Counted from the first letter of the stretch, positions 8,793 to 18,225 are shown. The stretch: DNA of 64,000 bases from Nocardia carnea (GCF_029868325.1 NZ_JARWNW010000266.1:1-64000), one strand, 5' to 3'. Notes: generated from the sequence alone by a model not told the origin. Program-made: numbers and translations.

Positions 8793-9667
8793 CACACCCG
8801 CACCTTTCGTTGGAACAGGCCTTCGGGCCGGAACGCGAAGAACACGAGGGCGACGAGGAAGATGGCGATCGAACTACCGGTCGCGCCGAAATAGAAACTG
8901 CCGAACACCTGCACCCAGCCGAGCGCGAGCCCGCCGATCAGCGGCGCCCACGGCTTTCCGGTGCCGCCGACGACCAAGGCGAGGAATCCGGTGAGCGTCC
9001 AGGACAATCCGCTGGTGAACTGGGCGCCGGATTTGGCCGCGAAGATGATCCCCGCGATTCCGGCGATGGCGCCGGACAGGCCGAAGGCCCACAACCGGAC
9101 ACGGTTCACATCGACGCCGATCATCCGGGCCGCATCGTGGTTGTCACCGACCGCGCGCAACAGCTGGCCCGTGGCGGTGGAACGCAGCCAGAACACGGTG
9201 GCCGCGAGCGCGACCGCGGTGACCAGGATGATGGTCGCCGTCGTACCCTGCACGCCCACCGACCCGATGCGGAAATCGGGCAGTCCGAGCAGATTCGGCA
9301 CCGAGACCGGGGTCCGGCCGAACACCGTGCCCGCCAGCTGCTGAATCGCGAACAGCGTCGCCGTGACGGCGACCAGGGCGGGTAGTTCGGCGCCACCGGA
9401 GCGACGCTGCACCGGCCGCACCACCACGATCTCGGTGACCAGCGATATCACCACCGCCACCGCGATACCCAGGATCGCGCCGATCAGGATCGGCACACCC
9501 CAGTGCGCGGCGGCGTAGCCGGCGAGGAGCGCGGCGGCCATCGCGTACGGGCCCGCGGCGAAGTTGAAGAACGAAGCGCCCACCACGACCAGATAGATCG
9601 ACAAGGCGACGAGCGCGAAGAAACAGCCGATTTCGATGGCGGCCAGCCACAACTGCGGATCAGTCAT
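8792..9667 (-). CDS. livH: Branched-chain-type ABC transporter permease (LivH-like)
   Basis: 291 aa, strongly hydrophobic, with the LivH hallmark stretch GATAALI-like YLVVVGASFFNFAAGPYAM near the N-terminus and VNRVRLWAFGLSGAIAGIAG in the centre. The ATG at 9667 has AGGGAG 7 bases upstream and overlaps the end of the binding-protein gene (ATGA), so the eight upstream in-frame codons are excluded. Confidence 0.9.
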   Translation of the reverse strand: MTDPQLWLAAIEIGCFFALVALSIYLVVVGASFFNFAAGPYAMAAALLAGYAAAHWGVPILIGAILGIAVAVVISLVTEIVVVRPVQRRSGGAELPALVAVTATLFAIQQLAGTVFGRTPVSVPNLLGLPDFRIGSVGVQGTTATIILVTAVALAATVFWLRSTATGQLLRAVGDNHDAARMIGVDVNRVRLWAFGLSGAIAGIAGIIFAAKSGAQFTSGLSWTLTGFLALVVGGTGKPWAPLIGGLALGWVQVFGSFYFGATGSSIAIFLVALVFFAFRPEGLFQRKVRV

Positions 9668-10866
9668 CGACCGGCTCCCTTCGGCGTGCATTCCGGCTGG
9701 TATTCCGGCCAGGGGCCGGTGGGAACGTTATCGGGGCCGAATTCGACGAGCACCAGACCGCAGGCCGAATCGGGGGCGATATGGTCGTCCGGCGCGAACG
9801 ACAGGGTCAGCGGTGCCTGCCCGAAGCTCGCCGGAACATCCCGGACCTGCTGCATCGCCTCGTTGAGCCGCTGCCGGTCGGTATGGGTTCCGGCGAGTTC
9901 GATCGCCCGCGCCAGCAACATCACCGAGTCGTAGGCCTGCGCGTCGTAGGCGGTCAGCGAGTAGTCCGGTCCTTTGACGGTCCGCAGCCAGTCCTGCAGT
10001 TCCGCGGTCCGGGGGTTGCTGTCGCTCAGACTGCCCATGTACACGAGACCGTCGAGCGAACCCGGTGCCGCGAGTTTCCACGACTGGGGCTGGTTTCCGA
10101 TCGACGCCAGCGAGAAGCGCTGCAACCCGGGCGCGAGCCGGTGCACCGTGTTCTGCGCGAGCAGCTCGAAATTACCGCCGACGCTCGCGACGAGCACCAC
10201 ATCGGGGTCGCTGTCGAGTAGCCGGCTCACTCCGGCGGTGAGATCGGCAGCGTCGACGGCGGCTTTCGCGGTGCCGACGATATCGATGCACTCCCGCAAT
10301 TTCGGGTAGAGGGTATCGAGAATGCCCGCGATCGCGGGACTGGAATCGGCCAGCACCCCGAGCCGCTTCTTGCCCTGTGCCGCGAACGCGCCGCAGTAGA
10401 CGTCGGCGTACTGGGCCAGCGGATTGGGCACCATATACGCGTACTCGTTACCGGGCGGCCCGGCGACCGCATCGGTCAGCGCGGTCGGTGCGATGGTGAC
10501 GACCTCGGTGGACTGCGATATCTGCTTGGCCTGCAACGCCGAACCGCTCCCCGTGGCGAGGATGACCGCGGAGGCGCCCTGGTCGACCAGTTTGCGGATG
10601 ATGGAGGGCGTATTCGTCGGACTGCTCTCGTCGTTCTCCACCACCAGCCGGACCTCTTTGCCGCCGATACCGCCGTCGGCGTTGAGCCGGTTCACCGCGG
10701 CGCGGACGGTATTGCCGGCGATCGTCGAATACGACGCCCCCGGTCCGGTCGAATCCTCGTCCATCCCGATAACGATGTAATCGTCCACCGGTTCGCGGAC
10801 CTGGGCACATCCCGCCGGCAACAATGCCGCGGCCAGCACCCAGGCGAGTACCCGGGCACGTCTCAT
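9664..10866 (-). CDS. livK: ABC transporter substrate-binding lipoprotein (LivK-like)
   Basis: 400 aa. MRRARVLAWVLAAALLPAGC is a lipoprotein signal with lipobox LPAG-C20. The rest is a periplasmic-binding-protein type I fold (VNRLNADGGIGGKEVRLVVEND, then VAGPPGNEYAYMVPNP). It captures the substrate outside the membrane for LivHMGF. ATG 10866 is preferred over an ATG 18 bases upstream because it starts the signal peptide directly. It is the first structural gene after a TetR gene, with two operator-like palindromes in between. Confidence 0.88.
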   Translation of the reverse strand: MRRARVLAWVLAAALLPAGCAQVREPVDDYIVIGMDEDSTGPGASYSTIAGNTVRAAVNRLNADGGIGGKEVRLVVENDESSPTNTPSIIRKLVDQGASAVILATGSGSALQAKQISQSTEVVTIAPTALTDAVAGPPGNEYAYMVPNPLAQYADVYCGAFAAQGKKRLGVLADSSPAIAGILDTLYPKLRECIDIVGTAKAAVDAADLTAGVSRLLDSDPDVVLVASVGGNFELLAQNTVHRLAPGLQRFSLASIGNQPQSWKLAAPGSLDGLVYMGSLSDSNPRTAELQDWLRTVKGPDYSLTAYDAQAYDSVMLLARAIELAGTHTDRQRLNEAMQQVRDVPASFGQAPLTLSFAPDDHIAPDSACGLVLVEFGPDNVPTGPWPEYQPECTPKGAGR

Positions 10867-10881
10867 GAGACCACCACCAAT

Positions 10882-10917
10882 CAAGCAGGCGCTTGGTATG
10901 AACCAAGCGATCGCTTG
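10882..10917. promoter_or_regulatory. Paired CAAGC inverted repeats, probable TetR operators
   Basis: CAAGC-AGGC-GCTTG at 10882-10895 and the perfect palindrome CAAGCGATCGCTTG at 10904-10917, with starts 22 bases apart, two turns on one helix face. They lie between the TetR gene and livK, both minus-strand. AAGC-N-GCTT palindromes of this kind are typical targets of actinobacterial TetR proteins, so the upstream TetR probably represses the operon here. Confidence 0.75.
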
Positions 10918-10982
10918 AGAGTGTGGCCTGTGCCACTGCTTCTGTCAACCAGTTACCGTGCGCTGCACGGGCACGAAGCGGG

Positions 10983-11690
10983 CTACGGCTCGTCGACCAG
11001 GCGTTTCGCCAGTTCGTCGAGCCGGTGCTCGATCCGGTCGAGCCGGTCGATGATCGGACGCTCGGCACTGTCCGGGCCGCCGCTCGCCACGGCCGCCGGG
11101 GCCGCGCCACCGTCGACAAAGGCCGCCACAACGGTGTCGGTCACCTCGTCACGCCGCTCCGACAGATGTTCGCGGTGATACCGGATCGACCACCACACGC
11201 CTTCGCGCAGCATCCGCGCGAAATCGACCGGGTCGAGCCCGGCGCGTAGCTCTCCATTCGCGCTCGCGCGGGTGGCGGCGTCGATCCAGAACGTATGCGC
11301 CGTACGCACCGCCTCCGCGATCGCATCGGGCGCGCCCGGCCCGTGGTACGACATCTCGTTCTGATAGATCTCGGTGGCGTACGGATGCATCTCGGCGATC
11401 TCGATCGACGAGTAGACCAGCGCGCGCAACTCTTCGCGCATCCCGCTCACATGCGGCAGTACGGAGCGGTAGCGGGAGTTCAGATCGGTCAGGAAATCAT
11501 CGAGGATCGCGAACGCGATCGCATCCTTCGACGGGAAATGGTGGTAGAGGCTGCCGGACAGCATACCGACCCCCTCCGCGATATCCCGGACGCTGGTGCC
11601 CGCCACTCCGTTCTCGACGAACAGCCCGGCGGCAACACGTTTGATCTGATCTCGGCGGCTGACCACCCGCTCATCCTTCCTGCCGATCAC
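10983..11690 (-). CDS. TetR-family regulator heading the liv-ligase-SDR operon
   Basis: 235 aa. HTH region RRDQIKRVAAGLFVENG...LSGSLYHHFPSKDAIAFAI near the N-terminus. The C-terminal tail (IIDRLDRIEHRLDELAKRL) is a short amphipathic, coiled-coil-like helix beyond the usual TetR fold, as in KstR2-like regulators of CoA-ester pathways. It is followed on the same strand by livK, with the paired operators in the 116-base gap. Regulators of this sort often respond to acyl-CoA products, which would fit the ligase in the operon (inference). The exact start is uncertain: a GTG at VSRRDQ is possible. Confidence 0.85.
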   Translation of the reverse strand: MIGRKDERVVSRRDQIKRVAAGLFVENGVAGTSVRDIAEGVGMLSGSLYHHFPSKDAIAFAILDDFLTDLNSRYRSVLPHVSGMREELRALVYSSIEIAEMHPYATEIYQNEMSYHGPGAPDAIAEAVRTAHTFWIDAATRASANGELRAGLDPVDFARMLREGVWWSIRYHREHLSERRDEVTDTVVAAFVDGGAAPAAVASGGPDSAERPIIDRLDRIEHRLDELAKRLVDEP

Positions 11691-11864
11691 CGCTACTGTC
11701 GAGCGGCCGTGCCTGGGAGTGGGACAGTATGGTCGCTACAGCTGCCGGTGGGCGCCGAGTGCACGCGTGCGGGAGTGAGGCAGGAGCGCACGCCGGTGTC
11801 GAAGCCGCCCCCGGTCGCCGAGAGCGTTCCGGCTTCGGCAACGGCATCGACGTGGCCCTGGTGA

Positions 11865-13520
11865 TCACACCGCGACGGCGGGCAACTCTGTCGCCGGAAC
11901 CGGGCGGCGGGCCGGATCGGGTGAGGGCACGGCGGCGACGAGAGCGCGGGTGTGGGATCGGCGCGGGTGGGTGAACACGGTGTCGACCGGGCCCACCTCC
12001 AGTACCGACCCGGAGCGCAGCACCGCGACCCGGTCGGCGACCTGATGCACCACCGCCAGGTCGTGGCTGATGAACAGGCACGCGAACCCCACGTCGCGCT
12101 GGATATCGGTGAACAGGGTCAGGACTTCGGCCTGGACGGAGACATCGAGGGCGCTGGTGGGTTCGTCGGCGATGAGCAGGCGTGGGCGCAGCGCGAGGGC
12201 ACGGGCGAGTGCGACGCGCTGGCGTTGCCCGCCGGAGAGCTGGTGCGGGAATCGGCCGGCGAAGGCGGTGGGCAGGCGTACCGCGTCCAGGAGATCGAGG
12301 ACCCGTTGCCGGCGCTCGCCGGGCGTACCCACCTTGTGCACGTCGAGGGGTTCGCGAACACTGGCGGCGATCGTGAGCCGGGGGTCGAGGGATGTCGCGG
12401 GATCCTGTGGCACCACCGCGATATCGCGCCGTAGTTCGCGCAACCGGCGCGGGGGCAGGGCGGCCAGATCGTGGCCGTCGACGAGTACCCGGCCGCCGGT
12501 GACCGGTTCCAGGCCGGTCGCGATCCGGCCGAGTGTGGTTTTCCCGGAACCGGATTCGCCGACCAGGCCGAGTACTTCGCCGCCGTGGACCGTGAGATTC
12601 ACCGATTCGACGGCGCGGAAGGCGGGTTGCCCGTGGCGGGCCGGGTAGGTGACGGTGGCCGCGTCGAATTCCAGAACCGCGGGAGTCGCGGGCCCGGCGC
12701 CGGGTGCCGTCGAGCCGGGGTGTTCGGGCAGCCGGGGCACCGCGTCCAGCAGGGCACGGGTGTACGGATGGGTGGGGGTGTCGAACAGGGAATGTGTATC
12801 GCCGGTTTCGACGATCCGGCCGCCCTGCATCACCAGGACACGATCGGCGTACTGGGCCACGACACCCATATTGTGCGTGATCAGCAGGACCCCCATACCG
12901 GTGCGCCGGCGGATCCGGTCGAGCAGGGCGAGGATCTCGGCCTGCACCGTGACGTCGAGCGCGGTGGTCGGCTCGTCGGCGACGAGCAGATCGGGTTCGC
13001 CCGCCAGGGCCAGCGCGATCGCGACCCGCTGCTTCTGCCCGCCGGACAACTGGTGCGGGTAATACTTCACTCGCCGGGCCGGATCGGGGATCTCGACGCG
13101 GTCGAGCAGTTCGACGGCGAGCCGATCGGCTGCGGCGGCCGATATGCGGCGATGGGCGCGGATCGCCTCGCGCAGTTGCCAGCCCACGCGGCGTACCGGG
13201 TTGAGGGCGTTCTGCGGGTCCTGGAAGACCAGCGCTACCTTGGTGCCGCGTAACCGGTTCAGCTCGGTTTCGGTGGCGCCCAGGATATCGGTGCCGTCGA
13301 CGGTGATCGCCCCGGTGGCGGCGGCACCGCCGGGGAGCAGCCCCAGGATCGCGCGGGCGGTCAGGGACTTACCGGAACCGGATTCGCCCACCAAGGCCAC
13401 GATCTCACCGCGGTCGACCGCGAACGAGATTCCGTCGACCGCGGGTTGGCTGTGCCCGAAGGCGAGACGCAATGAGCGGACGGTCAGCAGGGCGGTGGAC
13501 GCCGGGACGGGAGTGGGCAC
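11865..13520 (-). CDS. Peptide/nickel-type ABC transporter, fused double ATPase (DppD-DppF)
   Basis: 551 aa with two complete ATPase domains in one chain: GESGSGKSLTAR / LSGGQKQRVAIA / LLVADEPTTALDVT in the first half and GESGSGKTTLGR / LSGGQRQRVALA / LLIADEPTSALDVS in the second, each with the oligopeptide C-terminal extension (HPYTRALLDAVP; HTRALVAAVP). It powers the two permeases encoded just upstream. Last gene of the dioxygenase-transporter operon; 24 bases separate it from the DppC-like gene. Confidence 0.92.
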   Translation of the reverse strand: MPTPVPASTALLTVRSLRLAFGHSQPAVDGISFAVDRGEIVALVGESGSGKSLTARAILGLLPGGAAATGAITVDGTDILGATETELNRLRGTKVALVFQDPQNALNPVRRVGWQLREAIRAHRRISAAAADRLAVELLDRVEIPDPARRVKYYPHQLSGGQKQRVAIALALAGEPDLLVADEPTTALDVTVQAEILALLDRIRRRTGMGVLLITHNMGVVAQYADRVLVMQGGRIVETGDTHSLFDTPTHPYTRALLDAVPRLPEHPGSTAPGAGPATPAVLEFDAATVTYPARHGQPAFRAVESVNLTVHGGEVLGLVGESGSGKTTLGRIATGLEPVTGGRVLVDGHDLAALPPRRLRELRRDIAVVPQDPATSLDPRLTIAASVREPLDVHKVGTPGERRQRVLDLLDAVRLPTAFAGRFPHQLSGGQRQRVALARALALRPRLLIADEPTSALDVSVQAEVLTLFTDIQRDVGFACLFISHDLAVVHQVADRVAVLRSGSVLEVGPVDTVFTHPRRSHTRALVAAVPSPDPARRPVPATELPAVAV

Positions 13521-13544
13521 GGGAGCTCCTTCGAGCCGGTGGGG

Positions 13545-14420
13545 TCACTGCCGCCGGGACCGGGCGGCGAGTGCTTGGGAGATCAGCAGCAGGCCGAGCA
13601 CCAGCACCACCACGACGGCGAGCGGGCCGACCACGAAGAACGGGGAATGGTAGGCGCTCTGGGCTCCCTCTTTGATGAGGGTGCCGAGCGACGGCGGCGG
13701 CGGGGTGACACCGAGCCCGAGGAAGCTCATCGCGCCTTCGATGAATACGGCGACCGACATGGCCAGGGCGAGCTGGACGGTCAGCGGTTCCAGGCAGTTG
13801 GGCAGCACATGCCGTCGCAGGATCCAGCGCTCATCGGCCCCCAGGGCCCGGGCCGCTTCGACGTAGGGCAGCTGCCGCACGGTGAGTACCGAGGTGCGGG
13901 TGAGGCGGCCGAATACCGGGATCTCGGCGAGCACGATCACGAGGCCGATGGTGCCCACACCCGGGCCGGCGATCATGGTCAGGGCGATGGCCAGGATGAT
14001 CGTGGGGAAGGCGAGGATCAGGTCGAAGGACCGCTGGATCGCGGTATCGATGCGCCCGGAGCGGGAGGCGGCCAGTCCGAGCAGTGCGCCGAGCGCCGCG
14101 CCGATCGGTACCGCCAGGAAGATCACGAGTAGATCGATCCGGATGCCGTACAGGGTGCGGGAGAAGATATCGCGGCCGACCGAATCGGTGCCGAACGGAT
14201 GCGATCCGCTCGGGCCGGCCAGGGTGGCGCCGGCGAACTGCTGATCCGGTGCGTGCGGTGCGAGCCAGGGGGCGAGCAGCCCGGCGCCGGCCACGAGCGC
14301 CACCAGGATCAGCCCGGCCGGACCGCGACCGGTGCGCAGTGCGTCCCAGCGGCTGTCACGGTCGTGCTCGCCGGTTTCGGGGGCGTCGTCCGCAGATGCG
14401 GGCCGGATGTGCAGAGTCAT
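13545..14420 (-). CDS. Peptide/nickel-type ABC transporter permease (DppC-like)
   Basis: 291 aa. It has the N-terminal GPAGLILVALVAGAGLLAPWLAPHAPDQQ, the sequence HPFGTDSVGRDIFSRTLYGIRIDL specific to DppC/NikC permeases, and the EAA loop EAARALGADERWILRRHVLPN. ATG 14420 overlaps the end of the DppB-like gene by 4 bases. A long open upstream extension in this frame is a shadow of the other permease. Confidence 0.9.
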   Translation of the reverse strand: MTLHIRPASADDAPETGEHDRDSRWDALRTGRGPAGLILVALVAGAGLLAPWLAPHAPDQQFAGATLAGPSGSHPFGTDSVGRDIFSRTLYGIRIDLLVIFLAVPIGAALGALLGLAASRSGRIDTAIQRSFDLILAFPTIILAIALTMIAGPGVGTIGLVIVLAEIPVFGRLTRTSVLTVRQLPYVEAARALGADERWILRRHVLPNCLEPLTVQLALAMSVAVFIEGAMSFLGLGVTPPPPSLGTLIKEGAQSAYHSPFFVVGPLAVVVVLVLGLLLISQALAARSRRQ

Positions 14421-15376
14421 ACCGTGGCTCCCAGCCGGATTCGCGGATCCAGTGCGGCGTTCACCAGATCGGTGATCAACTGCACGACCACGAACAGGGT
14501 CACCGAGAACAGCAGCATCACCTGCACCACCGGGTAGTCCCGGCTCGAGATCGCGCGTTCGATCAGATGCCCGAGTCCCGGCCAGGCGAAGATCGCCTCC
14601 ACGAGAACGGCGCCGCCGAGCAGATGTCCGATCTGGATGCCGAGCACGGTGACGGTGGCCGGTAACGCATTCGGCAAAACCTGTGTGAGCACAATGCGAT
14701 ACCGCGGAATGCCGAGCGCCCGGGCGGTGGTGACATACGGTTCGGCGAGCCGGCTGCGCAATGATTCGGTGAGGAAGCGGGTCAGCGCCGCCGCGATCGG
14801 CAGGGCCAGGCAGACCGCGGGCAGGATCAGATACTGTGCCGAGATCGCCGGATCGTCGAGGAAGCCGTGGCGCGGTATACCGCCGGCGGGCAGCACCATC
14901 CAGACCACACCGAACAGCACCACCAGGATCGTGCCGGTGACGAAATTGGGGACGGCCACCGCGATGGTGCCGAACGCGGTGACCACATTGTCGAGCCATT
15001 TCCGGTGGGCGATCACCGAGCCGATGGCGGCGGTGAACGCGATCACGATCGCCAGCAGCAGTGCGGTCACCGCGAGGATCAGCGTATTGCCCAGGGCATC
15101 GAGCAGCAGGGTGGCGATATCGCCGCCGAGGATCAGTGAGCGCCCGAAATCGAGGGTGGCGATATCGCCGATCCAGGCGAAGTATTGACCGAACTGGGAA
15201 CCGGTGAGCCCCAGCTCTTCCCGTAACGCGGCCAGCGCTTCCGGGGAGGAATCCGGGCCGGCCAGGATCAGTGCCGGATCGCCCGGGACCAGCCGCAGCA
15301 GCGTGAAGATCACCACCGAACCGGTGGCCAGGACGAGTAGTGCGGACGGAATCCGCCGCAGACTGTAGTTCAGCAA
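14417..15376 (-). CDS. Peptide/nickel-type ABC transporter permease (DppB-like)
   Basis: 319 aa from a TTG start at 15376. The start codon is chosen because the protein then opens with LNYSLRRIPSALLVLATGSVVIFTLLRLVPGDPA, the standard DppB beginning, and GGAGAG lies 9 bases upstream inside the end of the binding-protein gene. The permease EAA loop is TTARALGIPRYRIVLTQVLPNA. Pairs with the DppC-like permease. Confidence 0.85.
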   Translation of the reverse strand: MLNYSLRRIPSALLVLATGSVVIFTLLRLVPGDPALILAGPDSSPEALAALREELGLTGSQFGQYFAWIGDIATLDFGRSLILGGDIATLLLDALGNTLILAVTALLLAIVIAFTAAIGSVIAHRKWLDNVVTAFGTIAVAVPNFVTGTILVVLFGVVWMVLPAGGIPRHGFLDDPAISAQYLILPAVCLALPIAAALTRFLTESLRSRLAEPYVTTARALGIPRYRIVLTQVLPNALPATVTVLGIQIGHLLGGAVLVEAIFAWPGLGHLIERAISSRDYPVVQVMLLFSVTLFVVVQLITDLVNAALDPRIRLGATV

Positions 15377-15381
15377 TGTGG

Positions 15382-16947
15382 TCAGCTCTCCAGGTAGGCG
15401 TCGCTCAGGTCGAGCTCGGACCGCTTCGACCAGGTCACACCGTGCAGAGCGGGCGACATGGCGAGTTCGTTCTCCTTGTTGAACAGTTCGATAACGAAGA
15501 CGTTGTCGAGCAGTTCGGTATTGAGTGCCCGGTAGGCCTCCTGTGCTTCGCGGCTGGTCGGATCGACAGCGCGCCAAGCGGATTCGACGGCGCGGAAATA
15601 GTCCGGATCGGTGAAGTTGGAGGTGTTCTTGTGCGCGTTGAACGGGAAGGCGCCGGTGGGCAGTGTTACCGGCGTGTACTGCGTGTAGGTGTGGGCGGTG
15701 ATCCACAGGCCGCCGAAAGTGCCACCGATGAGATGTTCCAGGGTGGTCGGGTAGTCCATCGGCTGGAGCGTGGTCTCGATTCCGGCGGCGGCCAGATCGG
15801 CCTGGATGATCTGGGCGACGGCCTCGGAATCGAGTGATCCCGTGGTGTAACCGATCGGGATCACCGGAATATCACCGACTTCGGCGACCAGGGCCCGAGC
15901 CCGCTCCACATCGTGGCCGTAGGTGGTGTTGCGGCTCGCATCGTAGGCGGGGGAGTAGTCGGGCCACGGGAGATCGGCGACCGTTCCGTGCCCATGGTAG
16001 ACATCGGCGAGAAGACGTTCGGGGTCCACCGCGTACGCGATGGCCCGGCGCAACCGGACATCGCTCAACCCGGGTGCCCGCACATTCGCGCCGAGATACC
16101 AGTTGTGTGCGACTCCCGTCTGCGTCACGACCTGGAGCGCGGATCGGGCGGCCAGCGCGTCCGCGTCCCGCGGCGCGACCGAAAGCAGCAGGTCGAGCTG
16201 GCCGGTGCGCAGCTGGGAGATACGGGTCTGCGGATCGGGCACGATCACGTATTCGACCCCGTCCAGATGAGGTGCGCCGCCCCAATAGTGGTCATTGGCC
16301 TCGAAATCCATCGACACACCCGGTTTCCAGCCCGTGAACCGGAAGGCACCGGTGCCGTTGTAACCGCGGCCGGTGTCGAAATCCGCGAGCGTGTGGCGGT
16401 CGATGATCGGGACGATCTCCAGGAGATCCAGGATGTTCCCGGCGGGCTGGGCGAGTGCGAGCGTTATCGCATGCGGGTCGGCGGTGTCGTAGCCGGTGAT
16501 CAGGGCGGCGGTGCGGGCGAGCTGACCGGCGCGAGTGGGGTCGGCGTAGGTGGTGAGGCTGAACTGCACGTCCGCGGAGGTGAAGGGGCGGCCGTCGTGG
16601 AAGGTCACATCGTCACGTAGCTCGATATCGACGGTCCGGCCGTCCGGAGCGATCTGCCAGGATTCGGCCAGTGCCGGTTGCGGGGCCAGGCTGTCCGGGG
16701 GATAGGTGATCAGTGTGTCGTAGACCAGTCCGGTGATCATCGTCTGCGCCGGCGCACCCGCGTACAGGGAGGCCGGGGTGAGATCGCCGGCATCGCCGAT
16801 CCGCAGTACGCCACCGTCGGTGACCTCTGCGCCGGCCCCGGAACCCGCCTGGTCCACCGCAGACCGGCAACCTGCCAGGGCGAGGATCGCAGCCAGGCAC
16901 AGGGCGAGAACCGGAAGGGCGCGTACGGACGCGATGCGGCTGAACAC
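15382..16947 (-). CDS. Family 5 extracellular solute-binding lipoprotein
   Basis: 521 aa. Signal peptide ends in LALAG-C27. The body has the SBP_bac_5 core: GLVYDTLITYPPDSLAPQPALAESWQIAPDGRTVDIELRDDVTFHDGRPFTSADV. It delivers the ligand to the DppBC-DF importer. Family 5 proteins carry peptides, nickel, opines or sulfate esters; with a TauD-type dioxygenase as first gene of the operon, an alkyl sulfate or sulfonate is the favoured cargo (inference). Confidence 0.88.
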   Translation of the reverse strand: MFSRIASVRALPVLALCLAAILALAGCRSAVDQAGSGAGAEVTDGGVLRIGDAGDLTPASLYAGAPAQTMITGLVYDTLITYPPDSLAPQPALAESWQIAPDGRTVDIELRDDVTFHDGRPFTSADVQFSLTTYADPTRAGQLARTAALITGYDTADPHAITLALAQPAGNILDLLEIVPIIDRHTLADFDTGRGYNGTGAFRFTGWKPGVSMDFEANDHYWGGAPHLDGVEYVIVPDPQTRISQLRTGQLDLLLSVAPRDADALAARSALQVVTQTGVAHNWYLGANVRAPGLSDVRLRRAIAYAVDPERLLADVYHGHGTVADLPWPDYSPAYDASRNTTYGHDVERARALVAEVGDIPVIPIGYTTGSLDSEAVAQIIQADLAAAGIETTLQPMDYPTTLEHLIGGTFGGLWITAHTYTQYTPVTLPTGAFPFNAHKNTSNFTDPDYFRAVESAWRAVDPTSREAQEAYRALNTELLDNVFVIELFNKENELAMSPALHGVTWSKRSELDLSDAYLES

Positions 16948-17018
16948 GGGAAGTCCTTTCGAGGCCGGGCGGACCGGCCCCGCGGGTGCGGAACCGGTCC
17001 GATCGGGCAGCGGATGGA

Positions 17019-17984
17019 TCAGGCGTCGAATCCGGGGAAACGATCCACGGGATCGACGATCGAGAAATGCGAGGCATCGCCGGTGCGGATACGGCTGGGC
17101 TCGTTGTCCACCGAGACCGGGATATCGCCGGCCAGCGTCACCCGGTGCACACTGCGCTTGTGGTCGCCGTAATCGGCGATCCCGTAGTGCTGGGTGGCGC
17201 GGTTGTCCCAGATCACCAGATCACCCGGGGTCCAGGCCCAGCGCAGGGTGTTCTCCAGGCGGACGATGCGATCCTGCAGCAGCTGGAACAGCGCCGCCGA
17301 TTCCGAGGTCTTCAGACCCACGAAATTCTTGACGAAATGTCCCAGCAGCAGCGACTTCTCACCCGTTTCGGGATGAATACGCACCACCGGATGTTCGGTT
17401 TCGAACACGATGCGGGTGAAGTTCTGCATATGGTTCGACGCGGCGAGACCCCGGGCCTTGGGGTCGGCGTGGACACCGGCGTAGTCGTATTCGTTGCTGT
17501 GCACCGCCCACAACTTCTCGACCAGCGCCTTCAGTGGTTCGGGCAGCTGATCGTAGGCCGCGGTGGTGGAGGCCCAGGTGGTGGCGCCGCCGTAGGGCGG
17601 GATATCCACGGCGCGCAGGATGGACGCCTTCGGGATGCGGTCGATGAAGGTGACATCGGTATGCCAGCTGTTCGCGGCGCCCTCGATCACCAGCGTCCGG
17701 TTGTCCTCGGAGGTGAGGGTCGGATGGGTGGTGGTCGGCGAGCCCAGCGTCGAGGCGAACCGGTATTGGGTGTCGTCGTCGACATGGTGCTGGCCGCGGA
17801 AAACCACCACCTTGTTGGTGGCCAGGGCGTAGCGGATGGCGAACGCGGTCTCGCTGCCGATATCGCCGGAGATATGGACGCCCTCGATGAGCGCGCCGAT
17901 ATTCTCGCCCAGCTTGGTGACGGTGATACCGCCGGCGGCGTAGATATCGGCTGCGGTGACGGGACGACTCTCGGTGGTGGTCAC
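17019..17984 (-). CDS. TauD/TfdA-family Fe(II)/2-oxoglutarate dioxygenase
   Basis: 321 aa. The iron triad is H108 and D110 (WHTDVTF) and H266 (TQHYGIADY); R277 and R281 stand 11 and 15 residues later, exactly the spacing of the 2-oxoglutarate-binding arginines in E. coli TauD. The enzyme should hydroxylate a carbon next to a heteroatom and release sulfite or sulfate from a sulfonate or alkyl sulfate ester, like TauD or AtsK. GTG at 17984 follows CAGGAGACCACC. It opens an operon with a peptide-type importer and is divergent from a TetR. Confidence 0.88.
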   Translation of the reverse strand: MTTTESRPVTAADIYAAGGITVTKLGENIGALIEGVHISGDIGSETAFAIRYALATNKVVVFRGQHHVDDDTQYRFASTLGSPTTTHPTLTSEDNRTLVIEGAANSWHTDVTFIDRIPKASILRAVDIPPYGGATTWASTTAAYDQLPEPLKALVEKLWAVHSNEYDYAGVHADPKARGLAASNHMQNFTRIVFETEHPVVRIHPETGEKSLLLGHFVKNFVGLKTSESAALFQLLQDRIVRLENTLRWAWTPGDLVIWDNRATQHYGIADYGDHKRSVHRVTLAGDIPVSVDNEPSRIRTGDASHFSIVDPVDRFPGFDA

Positions 17985-18069
17985 GGTGGTCTCCTGACGG
18001 TCGAACGGTGGGTCGGCCCCGGATCGGATCGGGCCGGAAAGCGGGCCGAACGTCAAAGTAATCGCGCCG

Positions 18070-18085
18070 CATTAATTTGATAATG
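18070..18085. promoter_or_regulatory. AT-rich inverted repeat upstream of the dioxygenase operon
   Basis: CATTA-ATTTGA-TAATG lies about 85 bases upstream of the TauD-like start in a locally AT-rich patch of an otherwise very GC-rich region. It is a candidate operator or promoter core in the divergent region shared with the TetR gene. Arms are short, so the call is tentative. Confidence 0.35.
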
Positions 18086-18225
18086 AATGCGATCCCGATG
18101 ATTTTTGCTTGCGCGCATCACGCGGAATGGGTTCTCCGGCACCGCGGCCGGGCGGCGGGCGCGCTGCTCGGCCGCGGTCCGGCCGCGAGCCGGAAACCGT
18201 TGCCGGGGCGGTAGGGTGAACGGCC

